Assembly: GCA_964570845.1 (NCBI GenBank)
Contig: CAZMZB010000002.1
Location: 69,015-133,014, forward strand
Source: CAZLCC01 sp964570845
GTDB taxonomy: Bacteria > Patescibacteriota > Saccharimonadia > Saccharimonadales > Saccharimonadaceae
Direction of reading: 5' to 3'
Length of the DNA: 64,000 bases
A model generated the notes under the pieces. It saw only the letters and a program-made list of their open reading frames with translations. It ran no database searches and was not told where the DNA came from. Below, in pieces: positions 32,143 to 40,420 of the stretch. A program made the position numbers and the translations under genes. The stretch's first letter is position 1. The number at the start of each line of letters is the position of its first letter.

Positions 32143-34084
32143 ACCAATTGTACTGAGTAACGGTGAGCTTCATGTTGGCATCAACAAGTTTGGCGAAGTC
32201 CATGACTTTTATTATCCCTATGTTGGACAAGAAAATCATGCTGCCGGAAAGTCATTACGACACAAAGTTGGCGTGTGGGTCGAGGGGCAACTTAGCTGGA
32301 TAGATGATGGCAGCTGGGAGATTAGTTTTGATTATCCACACAACTCTCTGATTGGTTACACTCGGGCATATAATCCAAAGCTAAATATTCTATTGGAATT
32401 TGACGATGCTGTTGACTCCTATCAAGCTGCATTTCTTCGTAACATTCATGTCGTAAATCAAGAAGATCGCGAGCGCGAGATTAAATTATTCCTACATCAG
32501 GTGTTCGATATCAGTGACATCGCAAGCAATAGTGATACTGTGCAATATTTGCCAGATAGCAATGCAGTTCTTCATTATAGAGGCCATAGAGTATTTCTGG
32601 TGAGTGGAGTCTCGAGTGACAATGATGCTTCATTTGATCAATACACAGTCGGGCTTTTTGGAATTGAGGGGCGCTCAGGAACCTTTGCAGACGCGGAGGA
32701 TGGAATATTGAGTAGAAATAACGTTGAACATGGCCGGGTTGATTCTACGATTGGCTTTAATCTTCACGTTGCTGCCTTTGCCTCAGGAAGGGTTAGTTAT
32801 TGGGTGGCGGTTGGCAAGACACCTCGGGAAACACTGGTTATCGATAAGCGAATTAGAGAGGAAGGTGTGTTGCATCGTATTCTCATTACGCATAAATGGT
32901 GGCGGGTATGGTTGAAACCGGTGCAAGGATTTATTGGGCAAATTGAAGAAAAATATCGCAAAAACTTTACCCGAAGCCTCCTTATCATTAAGGCTCATAT
33001 GGACAATCGCGGGGCAATTATTGCTAGTACTGATACGACTATGCTCAACTATGCCCGCGATGCTTATGCCTATTGCTGGCCGCGAGACGGTGCTTACGTT
33101 GTCTGGCCGCTTATCCGACTTGGTTATAAAGAAGAGCCACTGCGCTTTTTTGAGTTTTGCCGCCGGGGACTTCACGCGAACGGCTATTTGATGCATAAAT
33201 ACCAAGCGGATGGTGCGTTAGGTTCAAGCTGGCATCCGTATATTCAAGATGGTGTCTCTGCCCCCCCTATTCAAGAAGATGAGACTGCTACTGTCCTGTT
33301 TGTCTTCGCACAATATTACGCCTTGCATAAAGATGAGAAGTTGCTTCGTGATTTTTATCCTACTTTTATTAAACCGATGGCAAACTTTCTAGCTAGCTAT
33401 GTTGACGAAACAACAGATCTTCCAAAACCAAGCTATGACTTGTGGGAAGAGGTATTTCTAACCACTACCTACACCACTGCAACAGTTCAAGCGGCCTTAC
33501 TCGCCGCTACACACATGGCTGAGGCTTCAAAGGATGAAGACAGCGCAGTTCGTTGGCGGGCTGCTGCAGATGATATATCACTCGCCGCTCATAAATATCT
33601 GATCGACACAGATAAGGGGGTCGCCTATAAGGGTGTCAAAATAAAGGATGGTAAGGTGGAGCCTAATGAAACTCAAGACAGTTCGGCTGTATTTGGTGCT
33701 TTCATGTTTGGCTTACTCCCTCTTGGTAAAGACCTTGAAAACAGCGTTAAGACGCTGAAACAGGCACTTTCTATGCCACCGGGGGGTGGCCTTGGTCTTG
33801 CTCGACATGAAGACGATGGCTACAATCGTGTGAGTGAGAGTATTCCAGGTAACCCTTGGTTCGTGACGACACTATGGTTAGCGCAGTATTATATCGCCTC
33901 TGGAAATGAGGATAAAGCCAAAGAACTACTCGATTGGACGCAAGCACATATGTGGAACACTGGTGTAATCGCAGAGCAAACCAATCCGTTTACCGACGAG
34001 GGAGCTTCCGTTGCCCCACTTGCATGGAGTCAGGCGGAGTTCGTCAGTACGCTCCTTGATTTATTAGCGGAAAAGACTAACTAG
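32135..34084 (+). CDS. GH15 glucoamylase-like hydrolase
   Basis: The enzyme of 649 residues has an N-terminal beta-sandwich (about 1-270) and an (alpha/alpha)6 barrel. Key stretches are YAYCWPRDGAYVVWPL, SYDLWEEVF with the catalytic Glu, GNPWFVTTLWLAQYY and the C-terminal SVAPLAWSQAEFV with the second Glu. It releases glucose from alpha-glucan ends. No signal peptide is seen, so it works on internal glucan. The ATG at 32135 overlaps the GH57 stop (ATGGCTAG). Together the three genes make and break a polyglucan. The 3' end overlaps rpmG by 4 bp. Confidence 0.9.
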   Translation: MARPIVLSNGELHVGINKFGEVHDFYYPYVGQENHAAGKSLRHKVGVWVEGQLSWIDDGSWEISFDYPHNSLIGYTRAYNPKLNILLEFDDAVDSYQAAFLRNIHVVNQEDREREIKLFLHQVFDISDIASNSDTVQYLPDSNAVLHYRGHRVFLVSGVSSDNDASFDQYTVGLFGIEGRSGTFADAEDGILSRNNVEHGRVDSTIGFNLHVAAFASGRVSYWVAVGKTPRETLVIDKRIREEGVLHRILITHKWWRVWLKPVQGFIGQIEEKYRKNFTRSLLIIKAHMDNRGAIIASTDTTMLNYARDAYAYCWPRDGAYVVWPLIRLGYKEEPLRFFEFCRRGLHANGYLMHKYQADGALGSSWHPYIQDGVSAPPIQEDETATVLFVFAQYYALHKDEKLLRDFYPTFIKPMANFLASYVDETTDLPKPSYDLWEEVFLTTTYTTATVQAALLAATHMAEASKDEDSAVRWRAAADDISLAAHKYLIDTDKGVAYKGVKIKDGKVEPNETQDSSAVFGAFMFGLLPLGKDLENSVKTLKQALSMPPGGGLGLARHEDDGYNRVSESIPGNPWFVTTLWLAQYYIASGNEDKAKELLDWTQAHMWNTGVIAEQTNPFTDEGASVAPLAWSQAEFVSTLLDLLAEKTN

Positions 34085-34287
34085 CCCTTGCGAGCTTTTA
34101 CTTCGTTTCGACCAAGGTTCTTCTTGGTTTCAGTATAGGTAACGTGTTTACGAAGCTTCGGATCATATTTACGAAGCTTCAATTTATCAGGGGTGTTCAT
34201 TGTGTTTTTCTTCGTATAGTATGTACGATGATTTGAATCATCGCTCACAAGTCCGACCAATTTTCGCTTGGTATTCTTCTTTGCCAT
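34081..34287 (-). CDS. rpmG: Ribosomal protein L33, zinc-free form
   Basis: The 68-residue protein resembles L33, with KLKLRKYDPKLRKHVTYTETKK near the C-terminus. The two CxxC pairs of the zinc form are absent (SDDSNHRTYYTKKNTM takes the first place), so it is of the C-minus type. It also has a basic N-terminal addition. It follows tRNA-Thr(GGU) on the same strand, a common arrangement. Confidence 0.85.
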   Translation of the reverse strand: MAKKNTKRKLVGLVSDDSNHRTYYTKKNTMNTPDKLKLRKYDPKLRKHVTYTETKKNLGRNEVKARKG

Positions 34288-34370
34288 CTCTGTTCCTGCT
34301 TAAAATTATTTTTCGTAATTAGATACGATTATAGCACTTCTCAACTGTTTTTACTAGCTTTTTACTTTAA

Positions 34371-34445
34371 TGGAGCCGTTGACGAGATTTGAACTCGTGA
34401 CCTACGCCTTACCATGGCGTTGCTCTACCCCTGAGCTACAACGGC
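34371..34445 (-). tRNA. tRNA-Thr (anticodon GGU)
   Basis: On the minus strand the acceptor GCCGTTG pairs with CAACGGC, the anticodon stem is ACGCC/GGCGT with loop ATGGTAA, the T-arm is CGAG-loop-CTCG, and CCA is encoded. It lies about 80 nt before rpmG. Confidence 0.95.
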
Positions 34446-34525
34446 CTATAACTCCGCCTATTGTAGCAAAAAAGTAGCCTTTCTAATAGCCTCTTTGCGT
34501 ACTGGTGGTGTTATGATAGTAAGTA

Positions 34526-35077
34526 ATGATAAAAGTTGCTATTCAAGGAGCGAAGCACTCGTTTCATTTCATTGTGTCAAAACAAATGTTCGAAGATGTC
34601 GATGAGTATATTTTCTGCGATACGTTTCAAGACGTTTTTGAAGCGATTGATAAAGACGAAGCAAAGTATGGCATTGTCGCAACTCATAATTCAGCGTATG
34701 GTGATATTCCTGAAGTGGTGGGGCTGAGAAAGAAATATAACCATTTTAAAATCTTCAAAGAAGTTACTTTGCGGGTTGAACTGCACTTACTTGGCATAGA
34801 AGGAGCTACTTTGTCCGACATCAAAGAGGTCTATTCTCAAGCACCCGCTCTCGTCGCCAGTGAAGCCTTTTTAGATAAGTTAGACGTGACTGTGCATGAA
34901 TATCACGACACAGCTGCAGCTGCTAAGTTTATAGCAAGTAGTGGCGATAAAACAAAAGCCGCCGTTGCTAGTGAATCTGCTGCGAACGATTATGAACTTG
35001 AGATTATCAAGAGAAATACAGAAACAGCCAAAAATTACACCAATTTTATTCTGTTTCAAAGATTAGCTTCAGAGTGA
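34526..35077 (+). CDS. Prephenate dehydratase-like protein
   Basis: The 183-residue protein matches the dehydratase domain of PheA: a Rossmann-like start (VAIQGAKHSF), THNSAYGDI for the IENSxxG motif, LLGIEGATLSDIKEVYSQAP for the LxIxG-HPQ region, YHDTAAAAKFIA and AAVASESAANDYEL. The C-terminal TRF motif, where the Thr and Arg matter for catalysis, reads TNF. There is no ACT domain. With no other Phe pathway gene nearby the protein may have a different ligand. It lies on the plus strand inside a minus-strand tRNA array. A TATGAT (34512-34517) ends 8 nt before the ATG. Confidence 0.75.
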   Translation: MIKVAIQGAKHSFHFIVSKQMFEDVDEYIFCDTFQDVFEAIDKDEAKYGIVATHNSAYGDIPEVVGLRKKYNHFKIFKEVTLRVELHLLGIEGATLSDIKEVYSQAPALVASEAFLDKLDVTVHEYHDTAAAAKFIASSGDKTKAAVASESAANDYELEIIKRNTETAKNYTNFILFQRLASE

Positions 35078-35163
35078 TGGTGCTGGGAGTAGGATTCGAA
35101 CCTACGAAGGCATAAGCCATCAGATTTACAGTCTGACGTGTTTGACCGCTTCACTATCCCAGC
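35078..35163 (-). tRNA. tRNA-Tyr (anticodon GUA)
   Basis: A class II tRNA with a long variable arm: acceptor GCTGGGA/TCCCAGC, anticodon stem TCAGA/TCTGA with loop CTGTAAA, T-arm GTAGG-TTCGAAT-CCTAC, encoded CCA. Its 3' end abuts the stop codon of the prephenate-dehydratase-like gene on the other strand. Confidence 0.95.
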
Positions 35164-35164
35164 A

Positions 35165-35241
35165 TGGAGCCGCCTGTCGGATTCGAACCGACGACCTACG
35201 GTTTACAAAACCGTCGCTCTAACCAACTGAGCTAAGGCGGC
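35165..35241 (-). tRNA. tRNA-Thr (anticodon UGU)
   Basis: Acceptor GCCGCCT/AGGCGGC, anticodon stem ACGGT/ACCGT with loop TTTGTAA, T-arm GTCGG-TTCGAAT-CCGAC and encoded CCA. It lies 1 bp upstream of tRNA-Tyr in the transcript, reminiscent of the Thr-Tyr-Gly-Thr array of other bacteria. Confidence 0.95.
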
Positions 35242-35299
35242 ATATTACTTAAGGTACGCAGATAATCTTAACAGATTATAGGGGTACTTTTCAAGCCAT

Positions 35300-35953
35300 T
35301 TACATTATGACACGACGAGGTGGTTGTTTGACACGTTTTGGTGTGCCCTCTGGAATGATGATTTTAGCTATCTTTTCACGAATTTTGAGTGCTAACTCTT
35401 CTTCGCCCACTCGTTCATAGGCATCAGCAAGAATACCTAAGCTTTGTGGATTTGGTTCTAGCTCAATTGCTCTTTCAAGTGCTTCAATCATTTTTTTATC
35501 ATCACCAAGCTTCTCTTGTACCTTGGCGTAGGCAATATGGCGCGTGGCAAGATCACCCTCTCTCTCAATTGCCTGCTCAAAAGCCAGTGAAGCTTTATCA
35601 TAGTTGCCTGTTTCATAATAAATCAAGCCAATATTATGAAGGCTGCTTGCGCTTGGCTCCAAGCTTTGTGCAATCTCAAAACATTCAATAGAATCATTAT
35701 ATTCTCGCTGTTTGGCATAAAGAATACCGAGGCGATTATAGGCTGTTGCGTTGCGTTCATCAACTCTGAGGATTGTTAACAAAGCCTTTTCAGCTCGAAG
35801 ATATTTTCTTTCACTAATACTTTCGCTGGCAATTTGCCAGAGTTTATCAAGACGCTCCGCAATACGAGCGGGAATGACTTCAACTTCGCTAACTGATTTT
35901 TGATATAGGAGCACCCACAAACCAAGGGCTGCAATAAGTAAAAGTCCAAACAT
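35300..35953 (-). CDS. TPR protein with N-terminal membrane anchor
   Basis: One N-terminal membrane helix (FGLLLIAALGLWVLLY) is followed by at least four tetratricopeptide repeats from about residue 50 to 190, such as ATAYNRLGILYAKQREYNDS and SSLHNIGLIYYETGNYDKAS. TPR proteins act as scaffolds; the partner is unknown. It follows the delta' gene. A TATAAT (35964-35969, minus), with a TTAGTC 17 nt further up, ends 10 nt before the ATG, so an internal promoter and a near-leaderless mRNA are possible. Confidence 0.85.
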   Translation of the reverse strand: MFGLLLIAALGLWVLLYQKSVSEVEVIPARIAERLDKLWQIASESISERKYLRAEKALLTILRVDERNATAYNRLGILYAKQREYNDSIECFEIAQSLEPSASSLHNIGLIYYETGNYDKASLAFEQAIEREGDLATRHIAYAKVQEKLGDDKKMIEALERAIELEPNPQSLGILADAYERVGEEELALKIREKIAKIIIPEGTPKRVKQPPRRVIM

Positions 35954-35974
35954 TCTGAGATTTATTATACCAGA

Positions 35975-36796
35975 CTATGCACTAATGACTAACTTTAGGA
36001 GCTGAATTTTGGCATTTGCATTTTCACGTATAGACTTCTCTGTCTTTAAAAGACTATCCAATTGGCTAGCTAGTGCACTACTAGTTTTCTGCGATAATGA
36101 AAACTCAATAATATGTATTGCATGTTCCAAAAGTTCAATAGTTTTCTGCCTGTCTGTGCTATATCTTTGAACAAGCAACAACTTTTGATATATATTTCCA
36201 CCAAGCAATTCTCGGGCGTTACGAGTTGTTTCAGCTTGCTGTTGAAAATATTGCTCATCTTCATGTAAACGAGCGATTTCTGCTGGTAAACCAGAAGCGA
36301 TAAACTGAACTTGAAGACGAGTTTTTTGGTCATTTATCTCAAGCTCTGTCAGAAAATCTTCAGTTTGCTTTTTGGTGATCGGCTGAATAGTAACTCGCTG
36401 TACTCTTGAGTGAATAGTGGGGAGCAGCTTAGATGGGGCATGGGTTGTGAGAATAAAGGAGGTGCTACTAGACGGTTCTTCAAGTAGTTTTAAAAAGGCG
36501 TTTTGTGCTTCGTGTCCCATAGCATCGGCATCATCAATGATGATAATTTGCTGTTGCTGCTGCTTCGTTCTCGTTTGCTTGTAAAGATTTCGTATTGTAT
36601 CAATAGAGATAGTGCCTTTTTCGTCTGGTTTAACCACAGTAGCGCTGTTTTTGGTCTGATTGTTGGTGGCAATATATTGAGCAGTTGCATAAAGTCCCAC
36701 GCCTTTCGTGCCACTTAAAAGTAGGGCATGTGGCAATTCCTTACGCATAGCGTTTATTTTTAATTCAACTGATGGGTGTAGTAGTGTTTCTTTCAT
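35975..36796 (-). CDS. holB: DNA polymerase III delta' subunit-like clamp-loader protein
   Basis: The 273-residue AAA+ protein aligns with delta'/DnaX N-termini: PHALLLSGTKGVGLYATAQ, IIIIDDADAMGHEAQNAFLK and LLEEPSSSTSFILTTHAPS, then SRVQR. The Walker A has lost its Lys-Thr (GVGLYA), as expected for a non-hydrolysing clamp-loader arm. No zinc-binding cysteines are present. It overlaps the RluD-like gene by 4 bp. Confidence 0.82.
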   Translation of the reverse strand: MKETLLHPSVELKINAMRKELPHALLLSGTKGVGLYATAQYIATNNQTKNSATVVKPDEKGTISIDTIRNLYKQTRTKQQQQQIIIIDDADAMGHEAQNAFLKLLEEPSSSTSFILTTHAPSKLLPTIHSRVQRVTIQPITKKQTEDFLTELEINDQKTRLQVQFIASGLPAEIARLHEDEQYFQQQAETTRNARELLGGNIYQKLLLVQRYSTDRQKTIELLEHAIHIIEFSLSQKTSSALASQLDSLLKTEKSIRENANAKIQLLKLVISA

Positions 36797-37632
36797 GACT
36801 GCTCTTTAAAATTAGGAAAATATTCAAAAAATTCTTTGGGAACTTTTGAAGTAAAAGTTTTTCGCTCGCTACTTGGCAAAGTGATTTCCAGACTCTCCGC
36901 ATGTAACATAAGTCTATCCGCGGTTTTGCCGTATACTCTATCGCCAATAATTGGATGATTGATATGGCTCAAATGAACACGTAGTTGATGTGTGCGACCA
37001 GTGTGCGGTTGTAAGCGAACTAAAGAGTGTTGCTTATCGCTCTCTAACACCTCATATCGCGTCTGAGCCGTCTTGCCGTTTGCATCTACCCTAAATGTCG
37101 ATGGAGCTTTTGGGTTTCTAGCTATGGGCAGATCAATGACTGCTGTTTTATCTTTCGGTGTACCTTTAATAACAGCAAGGTATTGCTTTTTGACTTTTCT
37201 GTCTGAAAACTGACGTTGTAGTATCTTCGCAGCCTTGTCATTTTTAGCACAAATAATCACCCCGCTCGTGTCTCTATCTAAGCGGTGGATAATTCCCGGA
37301 CGATTTGTTTCCTGCTTATAGGTTGTTTTAGACTTTACAAACTCAGCCACACTGAACTCGTCATTCTCCGCGCCCTTTGCATGGGTTAGAATACCAGCTG
37401 GCTTATCAATAACGAGAACATTATTATCTTCGTAAAGAATCGGCAGCGTTTCTTTGCTAAAATCTGCTTTTTTAGGAAACTGCACCTTTACTTCATCATC
37501 TTCACCTAGTTGTTTGTCTGGAGCCGTGATAGTCTCACTATTTACCGTTACAAACCCTTGTTTACAGTATTTTTGCCACTGAGAACGTGAATATTCTGGC
37601 CAATACTGCGCAAGATAGCTATCAAGCCGCAT
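36793..37632 (-). CDS. RluD-family pseudouridine synthase
   Basis: An N-terminal S4 domain (MRLDSYLAQYWPEYSRSQWQ) precedes the catalytic domain, with the RluA-family motif IIHRLDRDTSGVIICAK containing the nucleophile Asp near residue 118, and the C-terminal RTHQLRVHLSHINHPIIGD. At 279 residues it is typical of RluD/RluC enzymes that modify 23S rRNA. It lies 2 bp after trpS. Confidence 0.93.
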   Translation of the reverse strand: MRLDSYLAQYWPEYSRSQWQKYCKQGFVTVNSETITAPDKQLGEDDEVKVQFPKKADFSKETLPILYEDNNVLVIDKPAGILTHAKGAENDEFSVAEFVKSKTTYKQETNRPGIIHRLDRDTSGVIICAKNDKAAKILQRQFSDRKVKKQYLAVIKGTPKDKTAVIDLPIARNPKAPSTFRVDANGKTAQTRYEVLESDKQHSLVRLQPHTGRTHQLRVHLSHINHPIIGDRVYGKTADRLMLHAESLEITLPSSERKTFTSKVPKEFFEYFPNFKEQS

Positions 37633-37634
37633 TT

Positions 37635-38684
37635 TTACCTCTTCGGACGCAAGCCAACAGCTTGTTGTATGCGTAGCAGTGTTTCATTAGCAGTTTTTGC
37701 AAGCTCTGCCTCAGACTGTTGAAGCTTTTGCTCGATAGCAATATCCTCAGTAGAGCTTAGGTTGGTTTGGAATTTAGTTAAAAACTGCTTCACTTCATCG
37801 GCCACGACTTTCTTAAAGTCGCCATAACGATCCTTACCTTGCCACTCACTCACAACGTCCTGTACGTCTTGCTCCGTAAGTAGCGCCAAAATTTCAAGTA
37901 AGTTGGAAATTCCTGGCTGTTTTTCTCTATCAAATTGAATATTTGCAAAATTATCAGTTGTCGCGCTCATAATCTTTTTAGCAGCACTTTCAGGGTCTTC
38001 GCTAAGGAAAATAACTCCTTTACCAGAATCGTCACTTTTACTCATTTTTTTGCTCGGCTCAACTAAATCTTTAACCCTTAAACCTTGGTCTTTGCCAAAA
38101 AACTCGTGCTGCTCTTTAACTGGCTTTGGAACAGTGAAAATGTCACCGAATCGATTATTAATTCGCTCAGCAATATTACGAGTAAACTCAAGATGCTGCG
38201 TTTGGTCATCACCAACAGGAACATAAGAAGCGTTGTAGAGCAGTACATCTGCTGCCATAAGAACCGGGTAATTAAATAGCCCGACACTTGTTCTCTCACC
38301 GCCAATCTTTGCTGACTTATCTTTGAACTGTGTCATGCGGCTCATCTCACCCATGCCAGTAAAACAATCTAAAATCCATGTCAGCTCACTGTGTGCAGAA
38401 ATGTAGCTTTGGCGATATAAGTGAATAGCCGGATTACCCAAAGGCAAACCAGCTGCCGCAAACAGGCGCATATTATGCCAAATTTGCTCATGTAACTCAT
38501 CGAAGTTGATTGGTGTTGTAAAGCTGTGAAGATCCGGTACGAACATATTTATTTGATATTCATCAGAATGCTTCTTTGCCATATCAACCATCGGTAAAAT
38601 GCCACCAAAATAGTTACCGATTGTTAAATCATTATTTGCCCGCAGGCCAGTTAGAATGACAGGTTTTTGCATATTATTTTCCAT
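37635..38684 (-). CDS. trpS: Tryptophanyl-tRNA synthetase
   Basis: This class I synthetase has the HIGH-type motif TIGN near residue 21, LYNASYVPVGDDQTQHLEF for substrate binding, and KKMSKSDDSGKG near residue 210. The 349-residue length is normal. The ATG at 38684 has AAGG 7 nt upstream; a second in-frame ATG at 38672 is possible. It is third in an operon headed by a leader peptide containing a Trp codon, which may be relevant to its control. Confidence 0.96.
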   Translation of the reverse strand: MENNMQKPVILTGLRANNDLTIGNYFGGILPMVDMAKKHSDEYQINMFVPDLHSFTTPINFDELHEQIWHNMRLFAAAGLPLGNPAIHLYRQSYISAHSELTWILDCFTGMGEMSRMTQFKDKSAKIGGERTSVGLFNYPVLMAADVLLYNASYVPVGDDQTQHLEFTRNIAERINNRFGDIFTVPKPVKEQHEFFGKDQGLRVKDLVEPSKKMSKSDDSGKGVIFLSEDPESAAKKIMSATTDNFANIQFDREKQPGISNLLEILALLTEQDVQDVVSEWQGKDRYGDFKKVVADEVKQFLTKFQTNLSSTEDIAIEQKLQQSEAELAKTANETLLRIQQAVGLRPKR

Positions 38685-38693
38685 TATACAACC

Positions 38694-39338
38694 TTAGGGC
38701 TCTATCAAGCCATACATAACTGTTGCTTTGCCATAAAACTTTGCCCAAGTTGCATCGCCATAGCTAAAATGCCACCACTCATGAGCGTACGGCGCGAACC
38801 CTACTCCAAGCATTGCTCTATGCAACATATCGCGATTGGCCTTTTGCTCCGCATTGATTTTGTTAGTATTTAAAAATGAAATATCATCATCAGTATTAAC
38901 AGGGCAACCAAAATCCACTAGCCCGCCTTTTTTTCTATCCATGACATCGACGTCAACCGCCGCTCCACAGCAGTGGGGTGGTTTTTTTATACTCGGATCA
39001 GCAACATATGTTCTGGCAAACTCCAGGGCTTCTTGCTCTTTAGCCTTTGGATTATCAGTCTTATAACTATTCTTCACCATTTCTAATAATTTATACTGTA
39101 CAGCAAGCGGTCTGTGCCCAGCCCGCACAATCATACGATATTTTTTGTCTAACTTCCTGCTTGCTTGTTCTAGCTTTTTAGCAACACTTTCGCGCACAAG
39201 AATTTGATTATAGCTTGGATTTTTCTTTATATACTCCTGATAGAGAGGGCCCTCGATTTCATCTATCGGCTTTTCCCATATTGGTTCAATCAACAGATGC
39301 TCATTTGATATTATTGGCACCAACAATTCTTTATTCAT
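38694..39338 (-). CDS. VanX-like D-Ala-D-Ala dipeptidase (M15 family)
   Basis: The 214-residue protein has the M15D motifs: IVRAGHRPLAVQ, PPHCCGAAVDVDVMD (the SxHxxGxAxD zinc motif with the first Ser changed to Pro) and HEWWHFSYGD with the Glu base and third zinc ligand. Such enzymes split D-Ala-D-Ala or trim peptidoglycan stems. No signal peptide, so it is probably cytoplasmic, like VanX/DdpX, and could recycle cell-wall dipeptide from a host. It overlaps the upstream unknown gene by 8 bp and precedes trpS by 9 bp. Confidence 0.87.
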   Translation of the reverse strand: MNKELLVPIISNEHLLIEPIWEKPIDEIEGPLYQEYIKKNPSYNQILVRESVAKKLEQASRKLDKKYRMIVRAGHRPLAVQYKLLEMVKNSYKTDNPKAKEQEALEFARTYVADPSIKKPPHCCGAAVDVDVMDRKKGGLVDFGCPVNTDDDISFLNTNKINAEQKANRDMLHRAMLGVGFAPYAHEWWHFSYGDATWAKFYGKATVMYGLIEP

Positions 39339-40263
39339 AATATGCTTCTACATCCTTTCTTGCCACCATTACATCATATTGCGACCTGATATTTTCCGAT
39401 ATAACCGGATCGAAATCAGCTGATTCCAAAATTGTTGCCCTACAAGGTACTACATAATCAATAGTAATGCGACCAGGAATTCCCAGATCAGATAGAACAC
39501 GGTCAGCAATTTCTTTAGCTGGCTGCATAACTTCTTCCATTTTAGTATATTTAATCATATCAGCACCAGCGATATGAACAATTTGCCCATCACTGCCATT
39601 ACCATCAAGGGCTTTTTTCACAATTTCAATCGCCATCATGGCCTCTAGTGGCGGTAGCAAGCCCTCGTTGGGTTTATCACCTAAACCATAAACATTGCTC
39701 ACATCTGCTGTATCCTGCCCTTCTTCAATTCTACCGGACGAATCAACTTTTCTCAGTGGTCTTCCAAGCACGCTTCTTGACTCCCTTAGAATCATTTCAT
39801 AGGCTTCAGCGCCTATCTGAGCAAAATATTCAGTTGAGGGAGTAACTTCTACAGTACTTGGTACTATTTGTCGTAATGAGTCAAGGTGGAGCTGCTTGAG
39901 AGTTACGTCTTGTGCGCCATTTATGCCTATACCTACTCCCAGCTCATTGAGCTGATCCACCCCTTCAGGGATAGCTGTACAGCTACCAACTATCCTGCCA
40001 GCATTTTTATTACTTGCCAGTACGACTCTTGTTAAGCCTACGATGGCGACCTTTGGCTCAGAATACTTATCCTTGCCTCTGATTGTATCCACTAACTCGA
40101 GCTGTATAGTACCGCCCATAGCACCGATGCCAAACATTAGACTTAAGTCTGCGTTACTCACATTACCAACATGGGGTGACCGGTAAATCGTATCTCCTTC
40201 TTCGATCGTATCGGTAACCACCTGAAGAGATTTTTTCTCCGGGTGAGATATATTTAGTTTCAT
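39331..40263 (-). CDS. Unknown 310-aa protein, first gene of the trpS operon
   Basis: I do not recognise a family. The protein is soluble, with glycine-rich segments LMFGIGAMGGTIQLEL and ELGVGIGINGAQDVTL, a stretch HIAGADMIKYTKMEEV and VPCRATILESADFDP. No signal peptide, membrane helix or obvious nucleotide motif is present. A good binding site (AAAGGAG) precedes the ATG. Overlap with the dipeptidase gene implies joint function, and the upstream attenuator implies the pair responds to amino-acid or translation state. Confidence 0.75.
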   Translation of the reverse strand: MKLNISHPEKKSLQVVTDTIEEGDTIYRSPHVGNVSNADLSLMFGIGAMGGTIQLELVDTIRGKDKYSEPKVAIVGLTRVVLASNKNAGRIVGSCTAIPEGVDQLNELGVGIGINGAQDVTLKQLHLDSLRQIVPSTVEVTPSTEYFAQIGAEAYEMILRESRSVLGRPLRKVDSSGRIEEGQDTADVSNVYGLGDKPNEGLLPPLEAMMAIEIVKKALDGNGSDGQIVHIAGADMIKYTKMEEVMQPAKEIADRVLSDLGIPGRITIDYVVPCRATILESADFDPVISENIRSQYDVMVARKDVEAYYE

Positions 40264-40287
40264 TTCTCAATCTCCTTTAATCAATTT

Positions 40288-40308
40288 AAAAAGCCGCCTG
40301 GTGGCGAC
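40288..40308 (-). terminator. Attenuator terminator before the 310-aa gene
   Basis: GTCGCC-ACCA-GGCGGC (minus strand, 40308-40293) is followed by five U (40292-40288). Its 5' arm GCCACCA is also complementary to TGGTGGC in the upstream hairpin (40357-40363), so an antiterminator form is possible. Confidence 0.75.
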
Positions 40309-40335
40309 TTTATCGATATATTGGAGATTTATTAT

Positions 40336-40413
40336 TTATTCAAATACACTGAAAAAGCCACCACCTGAGGTGTGGGTAAACCAGCGATAGCTATGCATTT
40401 GAACTGTTTTCAT
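40336..40413 (-). CDS. Candidate 25-aa leader peptide
   Basis: The short frame starts at ATG 40413 and reads MKTVQMHSYRWFTHTSGGG, ending FFSVFE-stop at 40336. A second ATG lies five codons in. The coding end overlaps a hairpin (CCACACC-TCA-GGTGG, about 40361-40375), followed 50 nt later by the terminator at 40288-40308. It has no ribosome binding site, and the -10 box ends 7 nt before the ATG, so it would be leaderless. Codons for Trp, Phe, Thr, His and Tyr stand just before the hairpin, where stalling would matter. The peptide itself is probably not functional. Confidence 0.6.
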   Translation of the reverse strand: MKTVQMHSYRWFTHTSGGGFFSVFE

Positions 40414-40420
40414 AGTCTAT

